Counted from the first letter of the stretch, positions 43,391 to 51,970 are shown. The stretch is DNA of 64,000 nucleotides from Leptolyngbyaceae cyanobacterium JSC-12 (GCA_000309945.1 CM001633.1:2878199-2942198), one strand, 5' to 3'. Made by a program: numbers and translations. The notes: generated by a model from the letters alone, not told the origin.

Positions 43391-44776
43391 TTACGCAGGG
43401 GTAAGACGAGAATGCCCTTCATAGTACCGTCTCAGCAGCCAACCGACCGACAGCAAACCAGCGACTCCCAGGGTTAACCCTGTATAGGGCACCAGGAATG
43501 CGATTACGGGCAATACCGCTCCACTCAGAGTTACGACTACTGTTCCCGGATGTTTGTGGTGGTGAATACCCAGTCCCCAACCGAATGCCAGTAAGACCCA
43601 GAGCAAAAAGCCCCAGGCTAATTTAGCATCCATGACTCGGCTAGCATAGGTCAACGCTAGTAGGCAGGCAAAGAAGACAGCCGCCGCGATCGCCACATCT
43701 TGCACGCGCAAGGGAGTTGTGAGATAGAGCAATAGCAGCCACCACAGCAAAATACCAGGAGCCAACAACAACAGGCGCGGCAAAATACCCGTGTTTTGGA
43801 AGCGCTGGGTTGCCGTAAACACACCAAATGGATTTTGCACTGACACATTATCCTCAAACGCCCAGGTAAAGCGAGTTCCCTGTCCTTCCGTTTGGGTTTC
43901 AGTAGGAATAATGCCGCTGGCAAAATCAGCGTTGGGAAAATCTGCGAACATGGTGAGACGAAATTTGGAGAGCGATCGCCCGTTTGCGTTATATACCCAG
44001 CGAGGAGCACCTTGAGCTTTGTAACTTACCTGAAATTGAGTCATTTCTCGCGGTGCCAGTTTCACGGGAAACCGATATTCCCCTTGATTGCCTGGCTCCA
44101 GGCGTTTGCCTTCTCGCTCAACACGATAATCTTGCAGTAGAGTGTAGCCAACGGGCAGCGGTGCTTCAAACATGAAGTCTTGCGTCACGTCGAGAGAATT
44201 GGTGACCTGAAAGGTGCCTTTAAAGTTGGACTGGTAAATAATTCGCGATGTGGCTGGATCGGTTGCCAGTTTGATGATGGTTTCGGCTTGGGTGCTACTG
44301 GGAGCCAGGAATCGATCAACCTTACGTTGCTTCTCAACTTCCGTAGGTTTGCCATCCACATAGGTCATGGTGGTAAATGGCTCATCCACAGAGTAGCGCA
44401 CCAGCGGGGCAAGATGCTCCACTCGTTCTCCGGCAACGCTACCTGCCACCCGGCTGATTTTGTCTTGTTCCCAGTGGTGATAGCGGTTAGCAAGCGTGGA
44501 ACAGAGAAAGAAGCCTACCACCAAAATTCCGATCATCAACAACCCATGCCGTACTCCGTTCCAGATCTGCCCATAAGTAGTAAGTTCAGTGTCTAGCCAA
44601 ACTGGCCGAGCACTGCGGTATGAAAAATTAATGGCTGCAAAGACAAGCCCAATCCCTACCAGAAATATCAGCAACCATTGGCTGAGTTGCAGCATGTGGT
44701 GCCCAAATTGTAAGAGGGTTTGAGGTTGAGTTAAGTCGGGAATGGCAGGAATACCTTGAGCCAGAAGCATATGCAT
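43391..44776 (-). CDS. Multi-pass membrane protein with large outer domain
   Basis: 461 aa from ATG 44776 (MHMLLAQGIPAIPDL); the frame extends to 44875, but that stretch looks unlike a protein N-terminus and lies next to an island boundary. Helices at about 30-55 and 85-105, then a soluble beta-rich region of some 230 residues (FQVTNSLDVTQDFMFEAPLP..., a CreD-like arrangement), then five to six helices at the C-terminus with a His-rich loop (GIHHHKHPG). CreD family membership is possible, not proved. A remodelled 5' end from island insertion cannot be excluded. Confidence 0.7.
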   Translation of the reverse strand: MHMLLAQGIPAIPDLTQPQTLLQFGHHMLQLSQWLLIFLVGIGLVFAAINFSYRSARPVWLDTELTTYGQIWNGVRHGLLMIGILVVGFFLCSTLANRYHHWEQDKISRVAGSVAGERVEHLAPLVRYSVDEPFTTMTYVDGKPTEVEKQRKVDRFLAPSSTQAETIIKLATDPATSRIIYQSNFKGTFQVTNSLDVTQDFMFEAPLPVGYTLLQDYRVEREGKRLEPGNQGEYRFPVKLAPREMTQFQVSYKAQGAPRWVYNANGRSLSKFRLTMFADFPNADFASGIIPTETQTEGQGTRFTWAFEDNVSVQNPFGVFTATQRFQNTGILPRLLLLAPGILLWWLLLLYLTTPLRVQDVAIAAAVFFACLLALTYASRVMDAKLAWGFLLWVLLAFGWGLGIHHHKHPGTVVVTLSGAVLPVIAFLVPYTGLTLGVAGLLSVGWLLRRYYEGHSRLTPA

Positions 44777-44880
44777 GTGCGATCGCGTCAATGTGCCTTC
44801 AGACTTCACATTCAGCACACCTTGTTCCGCACAAAAGTAATAAGAATTTAACGCCATTGTTTGACGCAATCTCAAATAGA

Positions 44881-44904
44881 AACGGGACTGGCGCGATTCA
44901 AACG
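44881..44904 (-). other. Copy of the tRNA-Arg 3' end, candidate attachment site
   Basis: Nineteen bases (AACGGGACTGGCGCGATTC, 44881-44899) match 49163-49181 exactly, followed by one mismatch and four further matches. In the intact gene this is the T-arm and acceptor 3' part plus the adjoining bases. The same orientation as the real tRNA gene makes it a direct repeat that bounds a 4.3-kb segment. Confidence 0.75.
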
Positions 44905-44946
44905 GAGAACATAAGGCAGAAAGCCTTCCTGAAAACAGCTTTAAAG

Positions 44947-45004
44947 GTCCCTCTACCCTTTTTGGGAGAGGGATTTGGGGTAAGGGTCAAAAGTGACATG
45001 CTCC
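44947..45004. repeat. Right half of a second copy of the MITE-type repeat
   Basis: This segment shares with 48630-48694 the hairpin of CCCTCT and GGGAGAGGG type, then ATTTGGGGT, AAGGG and the terminal TGACATGCTCC (44994-45004). The left terminus (GGAGCATGTCA) is not found, so the copy is partial. It lies inside the tRNA-Arg-bounded region. Confidence 0.75.
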
Positions 45005-45248
45005 TGGGGAGTCTTTGTACGAGCGAAATCATGGCGATTCTGATTGCCTTTCGCCAACAGGGTACATTTCTGCGCCTTCAGAAACTGTTTGTAAACGTAT
45101 ATGAGGCAGAAGTTCCTTTGGATTGGGGATGCGCGATACCAGAAGAGACCCATCTACCTGAGTTTAGAATATGAGTCAGCACGGTTCTGGTCTGTGAGGT
45201 CTGGTTATCTTCAAACTAAATCATTGGCAGAGGGGCGATCGCTCATAG

Positions 45249-46492
45249 TCAATCTGACCAGAGCTTCCGAAACATTTTTTGTTCGGATGCCAGGAAGTTC
45301 AGAAATTCGTTTGACTCTCTACAATTGTCAGGAAAGATAGTTAGCAGTTCTAAGTATCTGGGAGTTGGAACAGGTTTGGGCTTACTATCTGGTGATTCTG
45401 GTGGCTTGAGGCGCACTACAGGATACATCCGATGCCAAATGCGTCCAATTTTTCCCATACTTCCTGTAATCGACGACTGATAAATTGAGCCTTCAGAAAT
45501 TTTGGCATTGGGAATTGCTGCTCGGTAGGGACGATGCAGCCAATAAATGGCTTCACAGTCTTCTGCTCCTTCCGCCAAACGTCCCCAAACTTGGACAGTG
45601 TTGGGAGTCCAGGCTTCTCGCCAAGGAGCCGTATGGTCGAAAGTGGGGTTAACGCCCTGCATTTGCATCCAATCTTGAGCCGTTTGGCGAACCTCATCAA
45701 TGAACTCACCAATTTTTTCGAGTTTGCGAACTTTGACATCAAGAACGAGTGCTCTTTCACCCGCCCATTGCCAATGACAACCGATCAAGGGCTTATGGCT
45801 TTCATCGTAATAATCTTCGTAAAACAAGCGATGATCAGCTCGCCGCCACGATTTGCCAAAGCCGCCAAATATCATCGCGAAGCGAGTGAGAGCGGCGACT
45901 AACTTTTTCAGGACAACTTTTTGATCAGATGGGAGCGATCGCTGAAGTGTCCAAACGAGAGTCCCCTCAACGTTATAGGTTGTTTGTTCATAAGCACCTT
46001 TACCAAACTTGCCTAGTTCTAATCGAGACTCCTGAAACGCCATTCCTAAAAGTCCAACTGTGCCCTGTCCTTGCACTCCACCAAATAATCGCTCGACCAG
46101 GTGATCAGCGGTTGTCGCAAATGAAGTTTCCAACTAATCCGATTTGAAGTAATCGGTGAACGAGGTTAAGGTGCCAACCTGGATCGAGCAGCGTTTTGGT
46201 ATGTTTCCAACTAATCCGATTTGAAGTAATCGGTGAACTCACCCTGAATAGAAGTGCTGCCCTGAAAGGGCTTCAGGGGGGCAAAACGACGGAGGGTAAA
46301 TTTACTGTACTCGATCGGACGATTTTCGCAAACTTGACAGCCGATCGGATCCCTGAAACTTGCTCTCCGTCGGGCATCCACACAGGTCAACGGAACAATC
46401 GGCATTTCAGCTATTGGCTGACGTGTGTAGCATCTTTCATTCACTAACACTAATTCAGAGCAGTTTTGATGCATTACGGCTTCACCTGACAC
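45249..46492 (-). pseudogene. Orphan RAMP-like (type III CRISPR) gene, broken
   Basis: Two parts on the minus strand. 45249-46133 encodes about 290 aa with the glycine-rich LVERLFGGVQGQGTVGLL and FGGFGKSWRRADHRLF, which resemble RAMP-superfamily proteins of type III effector complexes, ending in NEFLNFLASEQ. 46211-46492 encodes 93 aa in another frame with CQVCENRP and KFTLRRFAPL, ending TDYFKSD. A 77-base insertion bounded by 36-bp direct repeats lies between them; removing it joins the two frames, but a TAG still interrupts (…FKSD stop LETSF…). The intact ancestor would be near 390 aa. No cas gene or CRISPR array is found in the window. The RAMP assignment is by motif memory and moderately sure; the breakage is directly visible. 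Confidence 0.5.
46126..46238. repeat. 36-bp direct repeats inside the RAMP-like gene
   Basis: Identical 36-bp copies at 46126-46161 and 46203-46238 enclose 41 unique bases; the period is 77, which is not a multiple of three. Each copy contains the in-frame TAG. Confidence 0.9.
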
Positions 46493-46561
46493 ACCCTACT
46501 TTAAATTCTCATTTCTAACTAGGCGTTATCATTTAGAAGATGTAACCGATTCAAGGCTTGA

Positions 46562-46795
46562 ATGATGACCATTCCCACATCTTCTAGTCAGACCCAGAGA
46601 AAGGTCTTGTTGTATCCCGGTGAGGATGGATATTTTGTGGTTGAGGTACCCAGTTTGCCAGGGTGCATCAGCCAGGGGAAAACCCGTGAGGAAGCTTTAG
46701 CGAATATTGAAGAAGCAATGTTGCTTTATGTTGAGGTATTGCAAGAGCGAAATGAGCCTGTGCCAGACGATCGCATCGAAATCGTGCTGGTATGA
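46562..46795 (+). CDS. hicB: HicB-like antitoxin
   Basis: 77 aa. A partial RNase-H-like HicB fold: YPGEDGYFVVEVPSLPGCISQGKTREEALANIEEAMLLYVE, with the PGC loop and the EAL..I..A helix characteristic of the family. No C-terminal DNA-binding domain is present, so this is the short form. The stop overlaps the hicA start by four bases (ATGA), the usual antitoxin-first hicBA order. HicB neutralises HicA by direct binding. It lies in the tRNA-Arg-bounded island. Confidence 0.9.
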   Translation: MMTIPTSSSQTQRKVLLYPGEDGYFVVEVPSLPGCISQGKTREEALANIEEAMLLYVEVLQERNEPVPDDRIEIVLV

Positions 46796-47013
46796 GTAAA
46801 CTTCCAGTGATCTCAGGAGCAACTTGTGTCAAAGCACTTGAGAAGATAGGGTTTGTGGTGGTGCGCCAACGCGGCAGCCATGTCATTGTGGTCCTTGAAG
46901 AATCGAAAACAACAGTGTCAGTCCCAGACCACAAGGAGCTTGACCGAGGGACGTTACGTTCCATCATCCGACAGGCAGGCTTGAGTGTGGATGAATTTGT
47001 GGAACTGCTCTAA
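46792..47013 (+). CDS. hicA: HicA-like mRNA interferase toxin
   Basis: 73 aa. A double-stranded-RNA-binding-like YcfA/HicA fold: SGATCVKALEKIGFVVVRQRGSHVIV with the catalytic His in RGSHVIV, then VSVPDHKELDRGTLRSIIRQAGLSVDEFVELL. HicA cleaves mRNA independently of ribosomes when HicB is lost. Translational coupling to hicB through the ATGA overlap keeps the antitoxin in supply. Complete and apparently intact. Confidence 0.92.
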   Translation: MSKLPVISGATCVKALEKIGFVVVRQRGSHVIVVLEESKTTVSVPDHKELDRGTLRSIIRQAGLSVDEFVELL

Positions 47014-47033
47014 CGTAAAACGACTCAGTTCTT

Positions 47034-47588
47034 TCATAGCAGCAACCAACTAAAGACTTGCTCCGCTGTTAAAGCAAGTTCAATGCCACTTAGCACTGGC
47101 AAGGCAGTATCACCTCTCAGTAATCGCACTCGTTGTTCTGGCAATACGATCAACACACTTGCTTCGGCTGGATCGAGTAGCCATCCTAGTTCCGTTCCCT
47201 GCTCAGAGCAATGCAGCAAATTATCTAACACCTTCGTTTGATTCTGATCTGGCGATAAAATTTCGATCGCCCAATCGGGATGAATAAAAAAGCGGTTTTC
47301 AATCCGACCGGATTCGGTGCGCGGAATGCGTGCCCAACGAAAAACGGCAATATCTGGAACCAGCGATCGCCCTCCAAAAGTACAACGTAGTTCAGGGAAG
47401 GCATAGGCAATTTTTGCGGTTTCGGTCACTTGATTAATCGCGAGGCAAAGTTTCGCCTGTAATCGGCTATGTTCTCCTTGTGGCATCGGTTTTTGAATGA
47501 TTTCCCCATCAATAAATTCTGACGCTGGCTTGGTTTCCGGCAAGTCTAAAAATTGTTCTAGAGTTAATGGCTCAGTTGCAAGATTCAT
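47034..47588 (-). CDS. Uma2 family (DUF820) PD-(D/E)XK nuclease-like protein
   Basis: 184 aa from ATG 47588; GTG 47597 is three codons earlier. Typical order: LTLEQFLDLPETKPASEFIDGEIIQKPMP, GEHSRLQAKL, a nuclease core with RSLVPDIAVF and DWAIEILSPDQN, and the C-terminal LLHCSEQGTELGWLLDPAEASVLIV. The Asp of PDIAV and Glu of IEILSP are likely catalytic. Uma2 proteins are very abundant in cyanobacteria and their role is unsettled, with transposon or defence links proposed. It is convergent with hicA. Confidence 0.92.
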   Translation of the reverse strand: MNLATEPLTLEQFLDLPETKPASEFIDGEIIQKPMPQGEHSRLQAKLCLAINQVTETAKIAYAFPELRCTFGGRSLVPDIAVFRWARIPRTESGRIENRFFIHPDWAIEILSPDQNQTKVLDNLLHCSEQGTELGWLLDPAEASVLIVLPEQRVRLLRGDTALPVLSGIELALTAEQVFSWLLL

Positions 47589-47635
47589 GGTCAACACTAG
47601 GAGTGAAAGAACAGGGAAAGTGCGCAGGCAATCAC

Positions 47636-47800
47636 CTAATCCTCCTCATCGGGAGTATTTCCTTTATAACGCTGTGTCCACCAGACGATGCAATCGCAAA
47701 GTTGGGTCAATACTGCCAATGCGACACGCTGATCTTCGATGGGAATTCGCCAAAGTTGCTCAGACATTGCCTGAATCGCATCGGTATTTTCAACTCTCAC
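47636..47800 (-). CDS. Small hypothetical protein, 54 aa
   Basis: The frame runs from GTG 47800 to TAG at 47636. The encoded MRVENTDAIQAMSEQLWRIP, then LAVLTQLCDCIVWWTQRYK and an acidic tail, reads like a real protein with one amphipathic helix rich in Trp and Cys. No Shine-Dalgarno is seen; an internal ATG at 47767 is also possible. It follows the next upstream gene on the same strand, 15 bases after its stop, which suggests coupling. Function unknown. Confidence 0.4.
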   Translation of the reverse strand: MRVENTDAIQAMSEQLWRIPIEDQRVALAVLTQLCDCIVWWTQRYKGNTPDEED

Positions 47801-47815
47801 TGCATCGTTGGGAAT

Positions 47816-48049
47816 TCAAACATGAGCTTGTTGCATGACTGCAACGAGAGCATCCCAGGTTTCCTTCCAATACTGAGATTTGTTCGGTTCCTTTTGCAAA
47901 CGCAAATGTTCTCCCCAAAAACGCTCCAATCCATAAGCCACTGCCATTCGCATTTTGTAGCCTTGATTTAAAGATTTTGGATCACGCTTTCTGGCAGCGA
48001 GTACTAGTCGTTGTGCTGCTTGATCTAACCCGTATGACTTCCAGCCCAT
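47816..48049 (-). CDS. Small helical hypothetical protein, 77 aa
   Basis: From ATG 48049 (MGWKSYGLDQAAQ), with GGAG ten bases upstream; a TTG eleven codons earlier adds little. Basic in the first half (RLVLAARKRDPKSLNQGYKMR), helical, ending KETWDALVAVMQQAHV. Cyanobacterial small basic proteins of this sort occur, but I recognise no family. Located in the tRNA-Arg-bounded island, before the 54-aa frame. Confidence 0.5.
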   Translation of the reverse strand: MGWKSYGLDQAAQRLVLAARKRDPKSLNQGYKMRMAVAYGLERFWGEHLRLQKEPNKSQYWKETWDALVAVMQQAHV

Positions 48050-48244
48050 TACTGATACTCTCCGCCTAAAGTGACACGACAACGACTAACTAAGAAAGAA
48101 GAGAGAAGAGAGCAGCATGAAATAAGAATTGAACGGTGCATTTCTTCTGTTTTCTTTCTTCCTTCTTCTTTTTTGTTTTGAGTTGGTAGGATTGAGAGAT
48201 GGAAGGGAAAACTAGGTCAATACCAAAATTCCTTATTTTTTGCT

Positions 48245-48755
48245 GTGACTGATTTGCGCGATCGCACGAAGCAATTCGCCCTACGGATTATCAAGATATA
48301 TGCTGCCTTACCTCCAAAAACCGAGGCGCAAGTGATGGGCAAGCAAGTATTGCGAAGTGGCACTTCAGTTGGTGCACATTACTGCGAAGCAAGTCGTTCA
48401 AGGTCAACAGCAGGGTATATTAGCAAGATCGGTGGAGCGTTACAGGAACTTGAAGAGACGGTATACTGGATTGAACTGCTAGCAGAATCGCAAATTGTCC
48501 CGACTAGCAAATTACAAGGACTGATTCAAGAAGCACAGGAAATAGGAGCATGTCAGTTTTGCAAGTCTCTGCATTTGCCCTCATCCCCCAACCCCTTTCT
48601 CCCAAGTTTGGGAGAAAGGGGAGTCGAAGCTTCAAGTCCCTCTCCCAAATCTGGGAGAGGGATTTAGGGTGAGGGCGCAAAGGTGACATGCTCCCCAGGA
48701 AATCATGGCAATCTTAGGCACAATGCTCAAGAAAGCTAAACAATCAAACCAATAA
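48245..48755 (+). pseudogene. Four-helix-bundle (S23-like) gene split by a MITE
   Basis: GTG start at 48245. The first 100 residues are a four-helix-bundle protein of the 23S intervening-sequence family (RTKQFALRIIKIYAALP, QVLRSGTSVGAHYCEASRS, ISKIGGALQELEETVYWIELL). At QEI the reading enters a repeat element; the present frame ends at 48667 with a proline/glycine-rich tail coded by the element. After the element, 48696-48755 resumes the normal ending (MAILGTMLKKAKQSNQ, then TAA). Removing the element and one copy of the 8-bp duplication gives the usual C-terminus. The present product has a foreign tail in place of the last helix part. Confidence 0.8.
48544..48695. mobile_element. MITE-like element, 152 bp, in the four-helix-bundle gene
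   Basis: The ends are inverted repeats: GGAGCATGTCA at 48545-48555 and TGACATGCTCC at 48684-48694, 11 of 11. Both flanks are CAGGAAAT (48536-48543 and 48696-48703), an 8-bp target duplication. Inside are two back-to-back hairpins: a 14-bp perfect stem (48592-48605 with 48608-48621) and a 10-bp stem (48638-48647 with 48652-48661). No transposase gene is inside, so it must be mobilised in trans. Confidence 0.82.
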
Positions 48756-48763
48756 ATTACTGA

Positions 48764-48883
48764 TTTTCTTTCTTCTCTTTTCTTTCTTCCTTCTTTTCTT
48801 TTCCTTCTTCTCTTTTCTTTCTTCCTTCTTCTTTCTTCTCTTTTCTTTCTTCCTTCTTCTTTCTTCTCTTTTCTTTCTTCCTT
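48764..48883 (+). repeat. Pure pyrimidine tract of 120 nt
   Basis: Every base is C or T on the plus strand. The inner part repeats a period of about 27 with cores like TCTTTCTTCC and TTCTTCTCTTTT. Directly follows the four-helix-bundle gene; a similar but shorter C/T-rich segment precedes that gene at about 48143-48175. Confidence 0.9.
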
Positions 48884-49164
48884 ATTGGTAAAGCTTGGGA
48901 TGAGGATTGCCAGGTTTTGGAGGAGGGGTGGCTTGGAGCCGAAGCATTTCTTCAGGCTGATGGAGGCGAGCTTTCGATTTAGCTATCCTTCAATGCTGGT
49001 CAACTGCCTCAAGCGTGTACTCGAGTCGTTTAACCCCTTGACTTAAACCATTCTTAAAGATGTCCTTAAAAGCTCAGAAAACGTTAACCATTGGCTATTT
49101 CAGAGTATGCCAAGGTCAGCCCTGAAAGGGTTCAACGCCTTGTATATCTTACATTTTAAGACAA

Positions 49165-49238
49165 CGGGACTGGCGCGATTCGAACGCGCGACCTGTCGCT
49201 TAGGAGGCGACCGCTCTATCCTGCTGAGCTACAGCCCC
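49165..49238 (-). tRNA. tRNA-Arg (anticodon CCU)
   Basis: On the minus strand a complete cloverleaf: acceptor GGGGCTG/CAGTCCC (one G-U pair), D-arm TAGCTCAGCAGGATAGAGC, anticodon stem GTCGC/GCGAC with loop CTCCTAA (anticodon CCT, arginine), T-arm GCGCG-TTCGAAT-CGCGC. Discriminator G, CCA not encoded. Its 3' portion is duplicated at 44881-44904. Confidence 0.97.
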
Positions 49239-49350
49239 AGTTGGGAGTCCTATCCGAGATTAATCATAACAGGGAGGCTGGGTAGCGTCATGGAAAAGGG
49301 GGAGAGGCGGATGAGGAAGGTCGGGGAGAAAAGATGGAACATCACGATTC

Positions 49351-51849
49351 TCACCCTGTCACTAGTGATTGCGGACTCAGCGGTGTGAGTTTTGGATAAG
49401 GGATGCGTTGATGGTTAAACTGTTGCCAAACCTGCACAAAAATTTCAGCAATTTGGGACATTTCTTCCCGGGTGATGCCAGAGTTGATGAGTTGGTTATC
49501 TTGCCAGCGGGCCCGCAGAATTTTATTGATCATAGTCAGGGCTTCTTCAGGGGTAGCGTCTTTGAGCGATCGCAGAGCCGCTTCGCAGGAGTCTGCTAAC
49601 ATCACAATCCCAGTTTCACGAGATTGGGGAATAGGACCGTCGTAGCGGAAATCCGCTTCGTTCACTGTTCTGCTACCTGGTTTGTCCAAATTCTTTGCCT
49701 GCTGAGCCTGGTGATAGAAGTAAGCAATCAGCATGGTACCTTGGTGCTCTGGAATAAAGGCTTGAACAGCTTTGGGCAAGCGGGCTTTGCGTGCCATCAC
49801 TAATCCTTCACTCACATGTTTCTTAATAATTTCTGCACTTTCCCACGGGTCGTTAATGATGTCGTGTTTGTTTGGTCCACCCATCTGATTTTCAATGAAG
49901 CCAAGCGGGTCGTGCATTTTGCCGATGTCATGATACAGTGTGCCCGTGCGGACAAGTTCCACATTACAGCCAAGGGCGTGGGCAGCGGCTTCTGCCAGGG
50001 TGGCAACAAATAGGGTGTGCTGGAAGGTGCCTGGGGCGTGGGCAGCTAGACGTTTTAACAGGGGACGGTTAGGGTTTGCCAGTTCCACAAGTCGAATGGT
50101 GGTCACCAGATCAAACAATTGTTCTAAGTAAGCACTGCTGCCCATTCCACCAATCACCCAGGCTAAACCGATGACGGCTTGAATCACGCTGGCACCCAGT
50201 AACGTATACCAGACTGTGCCAGATGCCACATTCAGTACCAGATACAGTCCGCCTTGCAGTAAGCCCACCCCAATCCCAAGAACTGCCAATTCTTCGCGCG
50301 ATCGCAACCGTCCCCCCAACCAGCCACACAAAAGCCCGCCAGCCGCACTCGACAATAGATAACTAACGTTCATATCCATACCAACTGCTAACAACACCGT
50401 TAACAGTCCTGGCACAGTCATTCCCAGTGGCGCACCATAAAAACTACTAATCAATAGACCAACCGCAGGTAAGTTGGTTGAGGGAAAGTGCAACGCGATT
50501 AACAGAGGTGCGCTAAGGCTTAAAAGCCACAGCAAAAGTCCATCTCGTCTACGCAGGTTGGGATAGTAGCGACGTTTAACCATCCACACCGTTGCCACTG
50601 CACCACTGACCAGAGCAGCAAACCCAATCAAGCCTACCCAGTCAATTTCCCGACGGCTGAGTTTAAAGTGTTCCAATAAAGCAAAGTCTTCTGAGGTAAT
50701 GACTTCACCCTGGCGCACAATGGGTTCGCCCCGACGAATGTTAACCATGACTGGTTTAATTTGTTGGGCAGCTTGTTCCGCTAATAACCGAGTTTGTTCT
50801 TCGTCCCGGATCAAATTAGGTTGTAGAAACGCCAGTAACAGTTGGTTGGCGATCGCCTGAGCGCTTGCTGGAATTTCTCGCTCAACATGGCGATTTGTTG
50901 CTTCTTGCAGAATGCTGCCAGGGAGTCCTGGTGGAATCCCCTGAATGAGCATACGTTCAGCGATAGAAGGTAGATTGGTTTGAATTTTTTTCCAGTCAAC
51001 ATCAGTTAAGTCTAAGACCGCAAGATCAAAGCTGGCGGGCAACTCAGTGGAAATAGGAGGAGTCACAGAGGTGATTGCGGCTGAGTAGCGCATCCGGGCT
51101 TCGGTGACTTCTTGTACCAGCAGCATGTAAGCTCCTAGGTCTGTTGAGCGGCGATAGGCTCGCAATTCAGCGATCGCTTTTTGGTGTTCTGGTGCGGTGG
51201 TGGGGGATGGTGTATTAGCGTCAACACCCACTGCCAGTGGGCTTTGAGGAAACCTGCGATCAACACTACTCAAGATGCTTTGCCACTCTGCTTCTGGAAT
51301 CTTGCGAAGTGCTGCCTGCACCGGAATCGACAAGGCAGAGGTTTTGGCATAAGGAAAATTGCCCGCAAGATGCCGCACGATATTCCCTTGCTGGAGTTGC
51401 TGTTGCAGTTGGCGTTGGATTTGTTGCGTTGCAGTTCGGTTAATTTGCAGAACTGGAACAGATCCAGTCCGAGCAGCTTTGCGGCTTTCGTCGGTGGCTT
51501 TTAGATCTTCAATCGTTGCATTGGCTGGGGCAAAAATCGTTTGGGTTGCCTGTTTGCCAATATCCAGTTTAGGGGTGTTGTAAAATCGATACCCCAATGC
51601 GCTGGTTAAGGAAACAACTGTGATGCCTAATAAGAGGGGCGATCGCACCGTTCGCTTAATCACCTGATGATCTGATGAAGCCAGCTTAGTTGAGGTTGAT
51701 TTGACACACGGTTGCCGATTTTCTTGTGTCGCATGCCCCATTACCTGAATGGCTTGGCGAACCGTGACCACATACTGGCTCAAACGTTGAACAGATTGCC
51801 GAGAGCGAGTTTCCTCAAACTGTCGCACCAGCGATTGAAACAGCTTCAT
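49351..51849 (-). CDS. PgpH-type HD phosphohydrolase (7TMR-HD)
   Basis: About 832 aa from ATG 51849. An N-terminal polar segment, one membrane helix (LLLGITVVSLTSALGYRF), a large extracytoplasmic 7TMR-HDED domain to about 370, then seven membrane helices, then the HD domain: FQHTLFVATLAEAAAHALG, YHDIGKM (catalytic His-Asp) and EHQGTMLIAYFYHQA. PgpH homologues break down cyclic di-AMP in other bacteria, so c-di-AMP turnover is a reasonable inference. The C-terminus overlaps no other gene. It comes 112 bases past the tRNA-Arg gene on the same strand. Confidence 0.92.
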   Translation of the reverse strand: MKLFQSLVRQFEETRSRQSVQRLSQYVVTVRQAIQVMGHATQENRQPCVKSTSTKLASSDHQVIKRTVRSPLLLGITVVSLTSALGYRFYNTPKLDIGKQATQTIFAPANATIEDLKATDESRKAARTGSVPVLQINRTATQQIQRQLQQQLQQGNIVRHLAGNFPYAKTSALSIPVQAALRKIPEAEWQSILSSVDRRFPQSPLAVGVDANTPSPTTAPEHQKAIAELRAYRRSTDLGAYMLLVQEVTEARMRYSAAITSVTPPISTELPASFDLAVLDLTDVDWKKIQTNLPSIAERMLIQGIPPGLPGSILQEATNRHVEREIPASAQAIANQLLLAFLQPNLIRDEEQTRLLAEQAAQQIKPVMVNIRRGEPIVRQGEVITSEDFALLEHFKLSRREIDWVGLIGFAALVSGAVATVWMVKRRYYPNLRRRDGLLLWLLSLSAPLLIALHFPSTNLPAVGLLISSFYGAPLGMTVPGLLTVLLAVGMDMNVSYLLSSAAGGLLCGWLGGRLRSREELAVLGIGVGLLQGGLYLVLNVASGTVWYTLLGASVIQAVIGLAWVIGGMGSSAYLEQLFDLVTTIRLVELANPNRPLLKRLAAHAPGTFQHTLFVATLAEAAAHALGCNVELVRTGTLYHDIGKMHDPLGFIENQMGGPNKHDIINDPWESAEIIKKHVSEGLVMARKARLPKAVQAFIPEHQGTMLIAYFYHQAQQAKNLDKPGSRTVNEADFRYDGPIPQSRETGIVMLADSCEAALRSLKDATPEEALTMINKILRARWQDNQLINSGITREEMSQIAEIFVQVWQQFNHQRIPYPKLTPLSPQSLVTG

Positions 51850-51970
51850 TACAGGCACCATCAGGAAAGGGACGGAACAATCTCCAGTAATTCTGGATGA
51901 CAGCAGGCAATTAACACTCCTCGATTATAAGAACCTTCATTACTTCTCTCAGAATACTTTGGTAACATCC

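Noticed and set aside
44791-45174. 127-aa frame on the plus strand
   Set aside because: It runs across the tRNA fragment and a repeat element and has no ribosome site or protein-like composition.
49107-49388. 93-aa frame over the tRNA-Arg gene
   Set aside because: It reads through the tRNA and is therefore an accidental frame.
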